A stretch of 64,000 nucleotides of DNA from Karstenula rhodostoma CBS 690.94 (GCA_010093485.1 MU001503.1:70224-134223); one strand, 5' to 3'; positions 47,567 through 61,800 are shown, counted from the first letter of the stretch. The notes: generated from the letters alone by a model not told the origin. Made by a program: numbers and translations.

Positions 47567-49159
47567 GGTTGACCTATAGAGTTTAGAGTACGTAGAGGCG
47601 AAGGTGTCGCGGAGTGCGCGAGTCTATATAGGAAAAGCGCGACCAGCGGAGGTGAATGCACGTGGCAAGCGGGGCTCGAGGGCTCGTCACCTGCAGTTCA
47701 GCTGCGGCTTCACCGTTGTTATTACTGCATACTCGAAAGCTACCGGACCTCTTCCACAGTGTCGCTGTAGGCTTTTGGTCCCCCATGTTTGCTCCGGATG
47801 AGCAAACAACAAAAAGTTCGACGCGGTGTTGTTAGTCTTCCTGGGGTGAGGCTGCAACCATGCCATGGCCACCAGACCTTCGAAGAAAGCTTCAGTATAG
47901 ATACTGCGTTCTGTTCTGAAGCTTCATAAACCAATTGTGCGTGGAACGGTGAATAGACAGCGACAGACTGGCCTGCTCCTCGAAACGGAATATATCCCCA
48001 TATTGTCAACTGAGTCCTAGCTCTTCCTTATCCAGATACTCCCGAGCAGCACACAAAGTCACCAAGAGATGTGTGCATTAGCATCGTCTCACGCACGCAT
48101 ACATGGAGTCGTTCACGGGAGACCAAGTGAAGATGCACGCAGTACACGGTCACACTGTCCGAAGCAGGAGAACAAGAGTCGGGAGAGGACGCAAGAAGGC
48201 TGTTCGGAGAAGAAGAAAAGGAAGGACAGATGTTGATGGTGGTGATGACGTGGAGCATGCGTGCAACCGTCGCAACACCTGGCGCATGCAGGGAAGCGCT
48301 GGGCTGGGCGTGCGATGGGCAGGCCAGCGCTTGAGGCAGCACGCCTTCTTGCATCGCCCGTTCTTTGGACAAATCATACCCAGCCTTTGTGCGCATCGCA
48401 TGGAGACGTGGAGACGCGGCTGCCTTGTCCTTGTGAAGCAGCAGCAGGAATAGCCGCGGGGTGGAGACGGACCCGTTGCATGTGGGCGCGTTTCTGAGGT
48501 CGAAGGTACCTGCCCTACTCCACTTTGGCCGCTATCGACGACGTCCACCCGCCGGTCTGGGAGACGACGACTTCGCACAGCGCCCGCCCGCGTCGCGATG
48601 CCAGGCCAGCACTGCGGGACAGTCAATTGACATGCTGCCAGGAACCCACCGACCCGCCCTCGACGCACCCTCGAGCACCCCGCCGCCGCCGAACAACGCA
48701 GCCCTCTTCGCTGCCGCCGCGCTGCCGCCGTCCCCGCCCGCGCACCACGACCACCACGAGCAGCACCAGCCCCAGCACCAGCCCTGTGCGAGCGCGTCTG
48801 CGGGCTCCGACACGACCGCCAGCGCTGAGCTGTCCGAGTTGACGTCGTCGGCGTCCTCGCGGGACTCGATCCCCACGCTGGACCCGGCTGCGGAGCTGCG
48901 CCGCCGTGAAACAACGCCCCAGAAGCCGGGCAAGACCACCAGACGCGCCAAAACACACAAGACGAACAAATGGACCAGCAACGGCGCCGGGTCTTCGGAT
49001 AGCACAGGCTCAGAACGTAAGACGTCGGTGCCGCACGCGTCCCGGCACTCCCAGAGCGCAGCTTCGTCGCCCCAGAGCACGCGCTCGCTGCAGAGACAGC
49101 AGTCGCACACCCACGCCGCCGCCGCCACCGCCAGCGCCGCCCTGCAGCAAGGACGCACC
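47567..49159. promoter_or_regulatory. Divergent region and possible PAN3 5' extension
   Basis: From ATG 48632 to 49159 the + strand is open and in frame with PAN3 and encodes a Ser/Pro/Gln/His-rich low-complexity segment of 176 residues. It is either an N-terminal extension or a long leader. The first 1 kb shows no gene. Confidence 0.45.
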
Positions 49160-51423
49160 ATGTCCACCACCTACGGGGCCCCTGCGGGAGACTCGCGCCG
49201 GGGGGTCGCCTCCCCCAGGCCCAAGGGCCGCGGTATGCTTGCGCCTCGATACAGTGCATGCATCCATATCTGACGCGCACTCCCCAGAAGCGAAAAACAC
49301 CTTCTGCCGCAATGTTACCATCTATGGCCACTGCCGCTATGAGAACAGTGAGTGCTCGCTGGTTCCCTCGTGATCGTGTAGTAACGTGGTCAGCCTGTCC
49401 GTATATCCACGACTCCGCCAAGCTAGGCCAGAGCGAAAACAAGATGAAGCGCTTCAACGTAGACTCTCCCTCCTTCACGCCGCTGCAAGCCAGCACCAAC
49501 GGATCCCTCACGCCGTCGTCGCGCAGCGCCGCCATCTCCCCCAAAGCTGCAAATGCCGCCATCTTCACCCCCAAGTCGCAGCGCTCAGGTACGTGGACCC
49601 GTTTCCTGCACCTGCCTTGATCACTAAGCCGTCTAGCCGCAAGCACGCCCAGCCTGCAGACCAAGGAGCCTGCCGTCGAATGGCATCCGCAGCAGCAGGA
49701 CTTCACCGAGTTCGTCCCCGGCCAGACATATGACAATCAGATGGTAGGTCTGATCTCGTTTCACCTACGTACCTGCCCAACTGTTTTTGGATGAATGATT
49801 TGGATCAGGCGAAAAACACTGCATATGCTAAGCGGACAGGTGGACCCCAACGCGCAGGCGCAAGCTTTGAGCTACGACCCATTTACTGCTTCTTCTGCGA
49901 TATCCGCCATCACGAGCTCTGGCCACCAAACTGGCGCCATCAATCCCTATGCCCAGGACCCTTCCCTCTCTGGCGCATCGTATTTCCAGAACGCGGGTGG
50001 ATTTCAATCATCGCCTGCGTACCATCTCTATTGGCCTGTCGGTCCCCAGCCAACGGGCTTGCTGGCATACCAGCGCACCGCGCACGACTTCTTCATTCCG
50101 GACTCTGTGCGCGAGGATCTACAAAAGAAAGCAGAGATTTCCAGACAGGTCGCATCGAACTCTTCAATACCTCCTATAGAACAGTTCCATTCTCTCTTCT
50201 GCTTGGACACGTCGCCGCAGAAGAACCAGTCGATATTTGGCTATACGAATTGGGTTTACAAAGCCGTTTCCAGTAAGGATGGAAACATGTACGCCCTGCG
50301 TCGCTTGGAAAATTTCCGCCTTACCAACGAGACCGCCATCCGCTCTGCCCAAGCTTGGAAGCGAATACTGAATGGCAGTGTGGTCACAATCCACGAAGCT
50401 TTCACGACGCGGGCGTTTGGAGACAGCTCACTCATCATTGTTACCGATTACCATCCAAACTCGAAAACGCTTGCGGAAGAACACTTCAAGCAGGTGCCAA
50501 TGCAGCGCTTTCATGGCAGGCAGGCGGCATCCTCACACGTACCCGAGCAAGTTCTTTGGGGCTATTTGGTACAAATCGCATCCGCGCTCAAGGCCATCCA
50601 TGGTTCTGGCCTGGCTGCGAGACTTATCACACCCTCGAAGATTATACTAACATCCAAGAACCGGATCCGACTCAATGCCTGTGGTATCCTGGACGTCGTA
50701 CAACATGAGGCTGCACGGCCTCTTCCGGAAATGCAGGCAGACGATCTCCTTCAACTCGGTCGATTGATCCTTTGCATTGCGAATGGAAATTTGTCTGCAC
50801 ATTTGAACATGCAGAAGTCTATGGACTACATCACACGGAGCTATACGGCCCGCTTGAAAGAGTGTATACAATGGCTGATTAGCCCACAAACAAGCGCCAG
50901 TGCGCCTTCTTCGCCAACAACGCCCGGGGCCGTCCACAAAGACATTGATACGTTCTTGGGCGGCATTGCAGACCAGATGGCGACAGTTTTTGATAGTGAG
51001 CTACATGCACAAGACACCCTGATCAACACTCTTGCTCGCGAGCTCGAATCATCACGTATTGCGCGTTTACTCATCAAATTGAACTTTGTCAATGAACGCC
51101 CAGAGCTCGATGTATCGCAACACGTACCTGGCAGCACAGGACCGGTTGCCTCGTCCCTGTGGTCGGAGACCGGGGAAAGATACTATCTCAAGCTCTTCCG
51201 CGACTACGTTTTCCACCAGGTTGATGCGAACGGGCATCCGGTGACGAATCTGGCACATGTTCTCGACTGCTTGAACAAACTAGATGCCGGGACGGAAGAG
51301 AGGATTATGCTGGTCAGTCGCGACGAGCAGAACGTGCTCATTGTCAGCTATAGAGAATTGAAGCGTGGACTAGAATCCAGCTTCCAGGACTTGGTTCGAG
51401 CAGGGCGGCAGTCGGGGAAATAG
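49160..51423 (+). CDS. PAN3: PAN3, regulatory subunit of the PAN2-PAN3 deadenylase
   Basis: Five exons, 49160-49232, 49288-49347, 49394-49588, 49637-49743 and 49840-51423, give 672 residues with the conservative start. Exons 2 and 3 join to form a CCCH finger, FCRNVTIYGHCRYENTCPYIH (C-x8-C-x5-C-x3-H), which binds poly(A). A PAM2-like motif (ANAAIFTPKS) follows. The large last exon holds the pseudokinase domain (NWVYKAVSSKDGNMYALRRLENFRL onward), a coiled coil (about QDTLINTLARELESSRIARLLIK) and the C-terminal knob (RYYLKLFRDYVFHQVDANG to LNKLDAGTEERIMLVSRDEQN). PAN3 recruits PAN2 to mRNA for initial poly(A) shortening. The acceptor of exon 5 (49839) is the least certain junction. Confidence 0.93.
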
Positions 51424-52653
51424 GGAATCATCGACTCGAGTCCGCTGAGCGCAAGGTCCGCGTCAAGGCCGGGTTCAACTGGGTAAAGATGGAAAGTAAG
51501 AACAAAAGAAAGATTGTATCGCGAGTCGTGCCGAATTGCGATTACTTGCTTATGTTATCTTGAGGAGGGTTGAGTAGGGAAAGTACGCGAACGACGAAGC
51601 TATAAATAAGACTATTCTTTACTTCATAAGCCGGAATGGAATGTGTTCAAACTGGTCCGGTGGCAACTTGGGCGATTCTTAGCAACGTTTACGGTGCGGC
51701 CTTGGACTTTGGTTGAAAGATTGCCTTACAAAAGAGCAAATGCAAGCACGCAAGGTTTTACTTGAGTGTTCCCCTGGAGCATATCCCCCAGGAACATATC
51801 CTCGGTAAGTTATCCGTTGGTCATGTATGCCAGGGTGACTCGAATCACGGCACGTTGCTAGGTTTGTGGGTCGAGCGGCCAGCGTGGTCACACTGCGCAA
51901 TTTACCCGGTATACCGGTCCGTATCCCTCTACTTTGATTGACATGCTCTCCACTAATCGGAGCGACGGGAACGAAGAATGACATAACACATGGCATCTCG
52001 CGCCTTGTAGAAACCTACCCCGTGGGGTTTTGTGTCCCACAGCGCCAGATCGGTGATGTGAAACAGTAGCTGTTCAGGGAAGGATACCTTCCTCAACCAT
52101 TGGCAGTGGCTGCCACGCTTCAGGTACGCTCTCTTGCTCTTGTTTAACTCTTTCATGAACATCGGACGGGGTTTCCCGTGTCTAATATTGTTGTATCTTA
52201 CGATTCCGGCAAGCCATCCTGCCGGCAAGGCAAAGTCTGGAGCCGAAGTGAATATACCCTTAGCCGAGCATAGATTAATACGGACTACACATATTACACC
52301 ATGGTGCTAATCTTCCGATAGGCTAATGGTCCACCTGACTATACCTCACTTGTGGAAGACCTCATCCGAGTTGCGCGTCAAGTGACTTTACATCGCACGG
52401 GCTCATTCGTTTTGTAACCCAATACCGGCTTGCCGTCGGCCTAGCCAATATACGAGAACAGTCGAGATGGTGTGAAGGCTTGGGCAGCGAAAACAAGCAA
52501 GGACAAGGGAGTTTGTGTGCTATATAACAGCATCCAAAACCCGGGTCGAGTGATGATTATCTCTTCAGTGCACTGCATACCACTTCCTTCCCCCGCTATA
52601 TACCTTATACCCAAATCACCTTTCCATTTACTCCACGCGCGCCGAGCGCAGCC
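51424..52653. other. Intergenic between PAN3 and the AA9 fragment
   Basis: No gene is supported. The last 130 bases hold the promoter of the AA9 fragment. Confidence 0.5.
52521..52527 (+). promoter_or_regulatory. Candidate TATA box of the AA9 fragment
   Basis: TATATAA lies about 130 bases upstream of the ATG at 52654. A second weak TATATA occurs near 52,597. The promoter seems intact although the gene is not. Confidence 0.4.
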
Positions 52654-52791
52654 ATGCGCTCAGCAGTTCTTTTTGCTGCGCTCCCCGCGCTCGTGTCTGC
52701 ACACGGACACGTCGAGCAGGTCAAGGCTGAGGGCGTCCTTTACCAGGGATGGAACGCGCGGCAATACCCAAACGCGTCCGTTTGCATCTGA
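52654..52791 (+). pseudogene. AA9 lytic polysaccharide monooxygenase, 5' fragment only
   Basis: ATG at 52654 reads 45 residues to TGA. Residues 1-16 (MRSAVLFAALPALVSA) are a signal peptide. The mature protein then starts HGHVEQVKAEGVLYQGW with the N-terminal histidine (His17) that forms the copper histidine brace of AA9 enzymes, which cleave cellulose oxidatively. The similarity continues to about Tyr38-Pro39 and then stops; a stop codon follows, and about 90 bases on the A+T-rich repeat block starts. A full AA9 domain needs about 200 more residues, including the second copper histidine and the tyrosine, so no active enzyme can be made. A short exon 1 followed by a long intron is the alternative, but no donor site fits. 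Confidence 0.78.
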
Positions 52792-52879
52792 CGTAACTGC
52801 CAAGCAAAACCACTTACCCACCACGTGTATTTGGATTGCCCGGGCGCTTCTCGCACAGCGTCGCCGCGCTCTAATCAAC

Positions 52880-55800
52880 ACTCTTTACCTACTAAAGCTA
52901 TATATAGCTACTATAGCGGATTATAAAAATATATAAATATATATTACTATCCACTACTACTACACTAAATAAAACTAAAGTAGATAAGTTTCTTAAAGCT
53001 ATTAAAATAAATAATAATATAGTTTTACTTAAAATAATTTTAATACTTTTTAATTATATACTAAAGGTATTTAATAGTATACTTACTATTATTAATAGTT
53101 AATAACTAGATATCCTAGTTATATAGCTTAAAGACTTTAACTAGGATACTACCCTAGCTATTATAGAGGTAAAGTATAAAATATTTAAAAAAATATATAA
53201 AATATTAGATTTAATTACTCTTAATATATATTATATAACTTATATAGTATTTAATATACTATAGTCTTATACTATACTATTATAAGTTAGGGCTACTAGT
53301 AGTTAAGCTCTAACTATTAATATTATATCTAAGAAAAGTTCCCTATAAAAATATATTATCTTAAATAATAAATAAAATAACTATTAATATATATTAAAGT
53401 AGTACTAAATAAGAGAAGATAAGTATATTCTAATTAAAAATACCCTACCTATTCTATATAACTAAATCCTACTTTCTATTTATAATAGATATAGCTAAGA
53501 TATATATAACCTAATTATTATAATATATATACTATATCTAATTAGTAGTATAGAAAATAAGAAACTTATTTATAGAAAAGATAATAGCTATAGGGCTTTT
53601 ATATATAAAAGTATTATATATATTATATTTAGTATAGAGATAGAAATAGTAATAAGGTTTTATAGTTTCTAACTATATAATAAAGCCCCTAAGTAGATCT
53701 AGAGATTTCTAAGTATTATAAAAAATAACTTAGTCCTATTAGAAATATAGAGCCTCCTAGCTAACTAAGTATATACCCTAAGGGAAAAGTATTTATAGAT
53801 ATAACTATTAATACTAGTTTATAGAGATTAAAATATTAATAGTATATTTACTTCTTTATATAGAGTTTAATATACTAACCCTTACTTTAGAGCTAAACTT
53901 AATTAACTTTATATAGTTAGTAAGAGGATATATAGAGGCTAGTAATATAGAGAATACTATTATATCTAAAGTATAGATATAGCCTAGGGTAGAATACTAT
54001 AAAACTAAGGATAAAATATATTAATACTATAACTTATAATATATTTAATCTTAGCTATCTACTTCTAAAGTGCACTTAGCTATAGCTATAATAATTAGTT
54101 AACTTTAAATTTAAATTATAGGTTAAATATAATAGTAGTAAATTTCTTTATATTATATTTAGAAATTAAAATCTAATTAATTATAATAGATCCTATTTCT
54201 ATTACTATAAATTATAGTATCTAGTTCTATAGTAAGAGCTATTCTTATTATATATATAGTAAAGAATCCCTTTCTATAGAATTTATATATAAAATATACT
54301 TAATACTATTAAGTATAAAATATCTATTATTAATAATCTACTCTAATTAATATAGAAGGAATAATAAATAATATAATAACTTATAGTAAAACTTTATAAG
54401 AGGCTCTAGTAATAATATTAAAATACTCTAATAGAAAGTATAAACTTTCTAATATTTCTATTCCTCTTACTAAATAGGGAAAGGTTTATTATTAAGTAAA
54501 AAGTAAAATACCTATATAAGCTTCTATAAATAGACCTTACTCTAATAATAGACTATATTCTCTATCTCTTAAGCACTAATACTTACCCCTAAAGTAAATA
54601 AACTTATTATATACTTAACTATAGTTAGAAGGAGTAAAGTAGATATTATAAAGGTACTTAGTAAAGAATATAATAGAGGATAGTATAGTTAAATAGTAGC
54701 GAGATACCTAATATAAATACCTAAGAATATTATTATAAAAGGACTAGATATACCTCTAGAGAGATTAGATATTTAGGGTAAGATAGTATAATTCATTATT
54801 ACTAAAGTATAAAAAGACCCCACGTCTTTTTAATAACTACTATAGAGTAACGATTATAAGACTACCTATAATAAAATTCTATTAGATATATAATAAGATA
54901 CCTAATTTATAAAATACTAGAGCGTGCTGCTTAAGTAAATAATAGACAAGAAGGTGGCTAATAAATAGTATACTAGCGCCGGTCTTGGAATATAGACAGC
55001 AGCGAGAGCGTAGTTTTATATAAAAAAAAAGAATATTAAGCACGAGATAAAATATAATACCCTAGTATAAGTAAATATAAAAAGTTAAAGTTAGGTAACT
55101 TCTTAAATAATAGTAGATTATTAGTTATCTATAGACTTGGCTATAAGTACTAGAATGGCTAGTATAACTATACTATCTAGTCTTTAACTTAATAAGACTA
55201 TAATATAGTATACTTCTAAGGATATTTAATTATTCTCTAAATACTATATTAACTTCTAGTTATATAGTAGGATTATAAAACTCTTTTTAATATAAATATT
55301 ATTAATTATTATACTAGACTATATTAATATAATAACTAGGCAGGATAATAGTAAGATAGGCCTAATCTTAATTAGCCTTAAGTTACTTAAGTAGGTAGTT
55401 AAGGGTAACCTGAAAGCGCTATAGATACTACTTAAGAGCTTTAATATTTAGATACCTAGCGCTTAAGTACCTAGAAAGCTTAGAATAACTATATTACTCT
55501 AGATAATAATTTAGTTTCTTATAGCTAAAGGATAATCTAAGATTAATATAGTAGTTATAGAGCTAATAAAAATTATTAAAGGTATAAGGATACCTATATA
55601 TTTTCCTTTATAATATATATACTTATAGGTAAACTAGATAGTAATCTCGTTACACTATATAGTAGTCTATATAAATGGGCTCTTAAGTATATAAAAGTTT
55701 TTATAACCTAGCTATCTAGAAGAATTAGTATTAGCGCTTAAATATATACTAGTAGTATACCTACTTAAGGAAGAGATAAGATATAGAGTATAGTATAAAC

Positions 55801-58800
55801 TATAGTAAGCTAATAAATTATAAATACTACTATAATTAACCTAGCCTTAACTTTTACCCCTAAGCCTATATAAGAAAGTAATTTAGAAAGTAAACTATCT
55901 TATTATAGTAGACTATTATATAAGAGGCTAAGGATAGAAAGTAGTAGCTATAAAATAAGGCTTTCTAACTATATAACTTTACTACTATTATTATACTAAT
56001 ACTAAAATAAGAAACCTATTATAATCTTATATAAATAGTATTACTATAATTTATAGTATACTAATAGCTATAGTTTTAACTAAAAAGAAGCCTTCTTTTA
56101 CCTATTTAAATACCCTAGAGATAGAGATCTACGTTAATAGTAAGACTTTATTATCTAAAAAAAAATTACTACTATTATAGCTAGAAAGAACTAGTAGCTA
56201 AAAGAGAGACTTTAATACTTCTAGAGACTCTAGGTTACTATTAGTATATCTATTAAATCTAAGTAGATTAAGAAATACTTTCTATAATTATAGGATATAT
56301 TTATTATTACTAATTTTAGGCTAAGAGGCTTCTACTAATATTAATAATACTATTATTAAGGCTATAATCTAGGATAATAGTATTAATTTATTTTAGGATA
56401 GAGATATAGTAAATATATAGGTAGGATAATAGAGTATATAAAACTAGCTTAATAAGATTTATAGAATATTATAGTAAGTTACTATAAGACCCTATAGTTT
56501 TAGACTATACTAATAAATATTTATAGAACTAATATAGCTATTAATACTAAACTAAAGTAAGTATAATTATATATAATAAAAGAATCCTATAATATAACTA
56601 CTACTATATTTATACTTAATAGTAATATTTTAAAAATATTATATAATAGGATACTATTTCTATTTTTATAGAAGTTAGTAATAGATATAGCGATATTCCT
56701 CTATTAATAGACTACCCTTATAGAAGTAATTATTTAAAGCTAGAAGTATAGAGGTAGGGGTAATAGATCTAGTATAGATATTAGTAAAACTTATTTAAAT
56801 TTTATATTTATAATTATATAGTACTAGATTACATGCCTATACAAGAGTGTAAGGCGGTCCTGGAAGTAATAAAATAAAAAGCAATACCTAAAGGAAGGTA
56901 AGTAGGGTCCCTATCCATTCTAAAATCTATGGCCCCTACCCTGTCCTTATAGCCAGTAGAGTTGGACCTTTAACTACTAAATACCGTCTAGCGCCAGCTG
57001 GATAATTATCGTCCCTAATACGGGCGGGGACTGGGTTAACTCGATCCTAACCTTACTCTACCAGGCCCCTATCCTGGATTTACCACAGTCACCATTTCGT
57101 GTGGCCATTAAACATGATTAGACCATAAAGGTTATAAGAAATACCTTAAATAGGCTCCATAACGCCGAGCTTTCCATAGTAGTAAAAGATTCGAGATAAA
57201 AGTATATTTAGTAATATAGATCCAATTAAGAGTTCGTAATATTATAACTAGAACTTATACTAGTGGCCCTAGGTATCTTCTTAGCTCTTAAGGGGAAGGA
57301 CCTAGTATTAATATATTAAACCCTATAGTATAGTAAGTTAGCTACTAGAGATAAGGACCTAGATAAACTAGCTTAGAGAGATACTCTAGAAGAGTTTAAG
57401 TAGTAGGTAGGAAAGATTTAGGGTAGAGTAATTTTAGAATATATAAATATAAATCTAGAGGATATCTCTAATAACTTAATATACTAGAATATAGATTAGA
57501 AAGTAATAATAGTATATATAATAATTATACCTGGCTCGCTATCTAATTAGATCTAGAAGACAAATATCGTGGCTATAATAAACTATATAAAAGTATTACT
57601 AGAAGGTCTATTAATTAATATTAGGTTAATTATATAGGATAAAGCCTATAATATATATTCTACTAAGTCTATAATATTTAAGATTCTCTAAGACCTCTAA
57701 CTAGAGAAAGTAAAATATAATAACTTTCTAGCTATTTACTAAATACTCTTAGGAACCCTATATAAGAGTAGCCTAAGAATTATTATAAATTATCTTATAT
57801 TATTTATAGTAGGCAAATACTAGAGACTAGACTTTAATAGTAAATTTCTAACTAAGGGGTTAAAAGAGAAGTATAATAATATATTTAGATATCTTTCCTA
57901 TCTTTATAGTATAGTGGAAGAGAAATATATTAAAAAGCTTACCTATAAAAAGGATATCCTATAGCGGCCCTTTAAATAACTAATTAATAAATTTAAGTTA
58001 ATTTATAAAGGGAAAACTAATACTACGCTTAAAGTAAAGAGTAAAAGTCGCTACTATATAATCCTTAAAGACCTAGACTTCCTCTAGTATAGTAAAATTA
58101 TAGCTAGTATTATCTAAACTCTACTTATTAAATATAATAAGACTATAATATAGCTTAATAGCTAGTTTCTATTAAAGACTACTAATATTCGGCTTAATAA
58201 AAAGGATATACCAATTATATATAATAAGAAAAGTAGGGCTATTATCTAGAATATAGTAAAGATTATCTAATCTAAAATAGAAAATAGTAGATAGAGTAGT
58301 AAGACTAACCTTATAATACTTAAGTTATACTATAACCTCTATATTACCTATACCATACCAAATATAGTAGATTTCTACTAGAAAAAAAATATTAATATAT
58401 ATATAGACTAGCTTAGAGAAGTCTATAATAATTTATAGGCCTCCCTATTATAGGCGGAATTCGATAAAGTAATTAAAAATAATAAGAAATAGATCTAGAT
58501 ATATAAGTATATTATAGAAATAGAATACTATAGAAAGTTAGAGGAATTAAAGAGAGATAAGAATAGAGAGTTATAATAAAATAAACTTCTCCTTAAGACT
58601 AAGCTTCTATTTATTATACTCCTCTATATAATAGTATATTTACTATAACTTATAAAGAAATACTATACTAATAGGAATAGGGTATATAAAAGCTACTAGT
58701 ATTAATAGTTAATATAACCTATTACTTTTAATCTATAGATAAGATCCTTAATATAGGAATAGAGATTATACTTATTTATTTATTAATATTTTTTATAGAG

Positions 58801-61800
58801 AGAAGGATAATAATTAATATATTAAATAATATTAATAGCCCCCTCTATATTCTTATAATAAATATTAACCTTTATATAGAGGGTATAAATATTATTAGGG
58901 CTAACTATATTATTATTAAATTACTAGTACTAAAGATTAAAAAGTATATATAATTTATCCACTACCCTATTTAATTAGGCTAGAAGGAGCTAGTTATATA
59001 TATATATTAACTCTTTAGTGTTATAAGCTAGATTAATATATATATTATAGAGAGGAAGCGTTTTTCTTAAAGCGCGAATAAGGTAATTAAGAAGGATATA
59101 ATAAGAGAGAATAATAGCGGGTATACTAGTACTAGACTAGTTAAAAATAGATAGGGTAGAAGATAATAGCCTATTAGTATTAATATAACTAAAGTCTAGG
59201 TAGAGTTAGCTATAGACTCTTAGAAATAGATAGTATTTAACTTATAAAGATATTAGTATAGGAGAGTATAAGTACTACTAGGTATTTCCTCTAGCTATAA
59301 ACTACTATAACTAATATCTAAACTTTATAGTAAATTATAGTATTCTCTAACTAATATATATATCTATCCTAGATTAAGGTATACTTATCCTAGCTATAAA
59401 CTATTATAAATAATATCTAAGCTTTATAGTAAATTATAATACTATTCTAGAATCTTTATATAATATTCTAAGATATACTTAGCTAATCTAATAATATTTT
59501 TTATTTAGTAATACCTATAAGTATACTATATTAATATCTTATTTTAGTAGTTATATACCTATACTTATATATTTAGATAGAGTATAAATTCTATTTAGAT
59601 ATTATACTACTTCTATTTAATACTAGGCCTATAGATAAACTACTATATACCCCTAGATATTTCCTTATAATACTAATCTAACACTACTATTTTAATAATA
59701 ATAAACTATAATTAAGGGTTCTTATAATCTAAGATATCTTTATACTACTTTACTATATTATTAGACTTAGGCTACTTATAGTAGAAGAGTTTCTAGTAGT
59801 AGTAGAAGAGCTTATAGTAAAACTTAATAAACTAGCTCTCTTAATTAAGGTTTAAACCCCCTAGGATATTAGTATTTAGGGTTAAATATATATAATTTAT
59901 AAATACTATACTTACTAAAAATAGATAGTATAGTAATATTATACTTATTATCTAAGTTCTTAGTATAGAGAAGAATATAAATAGGTTCTAGTCCTTTATA
60001 TATAAGCTTATCTATAATTATAATATTTACTATTTAAGAAATCTTCTTCTTATTATTATAGACTAGCCTATATAGAGTGTATACACTAAAGGGGAGAGGA
60101 CCCTTAGTATTAGGGCTAATATACTCTTTACTATAGTTATTACTAGTAGTATACTAATAGGGGGGGAGGGGGTATTTACTAGTATAGAAGGTTATAGCTA
60201 TAGATATATATAATTAAATAGATATATAAGATTTTAAAATTTTATAATAATAAGAGGATATAGGAAAGTTATATAGTATACTCTATAGATATATAGGTAG
60301 TAGGGCTTTTATATACTAGTATTATTTAGTATAGCTCTATACTATCTATTTATATATACTATATATTAGAGTTAGGTAGTATATCTATTTAAATACCTTA
60401 TTTCTTATTCCTATAATTATATAATATTAAAATAGGATATACTAACTTATTATACTATAGAGTAGTATTTAATTTATATATTTATATTTATAAGAGATAG
60501 TTAAGTATTTAGTATAGAGTAATATTATAATAGGATTATTACTACTATTAATATTATAACTATTATAATAGCCTAAATAGTAAAGAGGGAGCCTAAAATT
60601 TATACTAAATATTATAATTAATACTAAAATATTATAGTATTACTATTTAACTCTCTAGAAGCTTAGTATTACTTAGATTTCCTTAAGTTATATACTTATA
60701 ACCCCTAGAGCGCGGTATTATCCCTGCTTAAGGTATTTCTAGACTTATATTATTTCTACCTATAAGGCTTTTAAGCCTTCTAGAAATATATCTCTTATAT
60801 TCTAGTAAGCTTATAGTCTTATAAGCTTTAATTACTTATATGGTTTTCTAATTATTAACTCGAACTATAAAGTAGTATCTTATAAAGTTATAGAAAAATA
60901 TAGAAATAGACTATTATCTAAAAGTAATATAAAAGGAATTATTATAAATAGATAAATAAATTAATTACTTATACCCTATATATAAAAGCTATCGAGATTT
61001 TAGAATATAAGGTTAATACCCGTAATAACCTATAAAAGTAATTAGGTATACTAGTAAGCTATATCTTTTATTATAATATAATATTATACTATTCTTATTA
61101 GCCACTTCGCGTTTTAGGTAGAAGTATTTAATATCTTACCTTTTTAAGCTTTTCGCTCTATACTTACTTATCCACCTTAGTAAATTAGATCCCTATTACC
61201 TAAGTAATTTCCCTATAGATACTACTACTAGCCTAATTTAGAATATATAACTAAGACTTACTACTTATTCTACTTTTACTTTACCCTTAAAATATTATTT
61301 AAAGGCGTGTCCTTTTTACTATTTACCTAATATATAACTATCTTATATATTACTATTATATCTATTTATCTCTACCACGCCTATATAACTACTTATATAG
61401 AATCTTACTATATATTATTAAAGTAACTATCTACTATATAGTATAAAGCTTAAATAGGTATTATCTATAGATTTATTATTTTAAACTTAGTATATATCTA
61501 ATAGTCTCTCTCTTAAATATAGTAAACCTATTTTAGCGCTCCTCCTTATATATATATCTAATTATAATTACTAAGTATAATTTACTACTTTAGACTATTA
61601 TACTACTATATAGCTCTATATAGAAATAGATTATTATAGTAATATAGGGCTATAGCTTAAAGTTAATTTAACTCTAGTATCTCTAGTAATACTTAATACT
61701 TTAAGCTATTATTATAACTATATATCTCTATACTAAAACCCTATTATTATAATAGTATAGTATAAACCTTAAGTATAATATACTATCTTTAATTATATTA

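Noticed and set aside
48150..49736. Long minus-strand open frame opposite PAN3, over 500 codons
   Set aside because: Low-complexity Arg/Ala/Gly/Cys-rich product with no motif. It is the antisense of G+C-rich, Ser/Pro/Gln codons, and the + strand has a clear PAN3.
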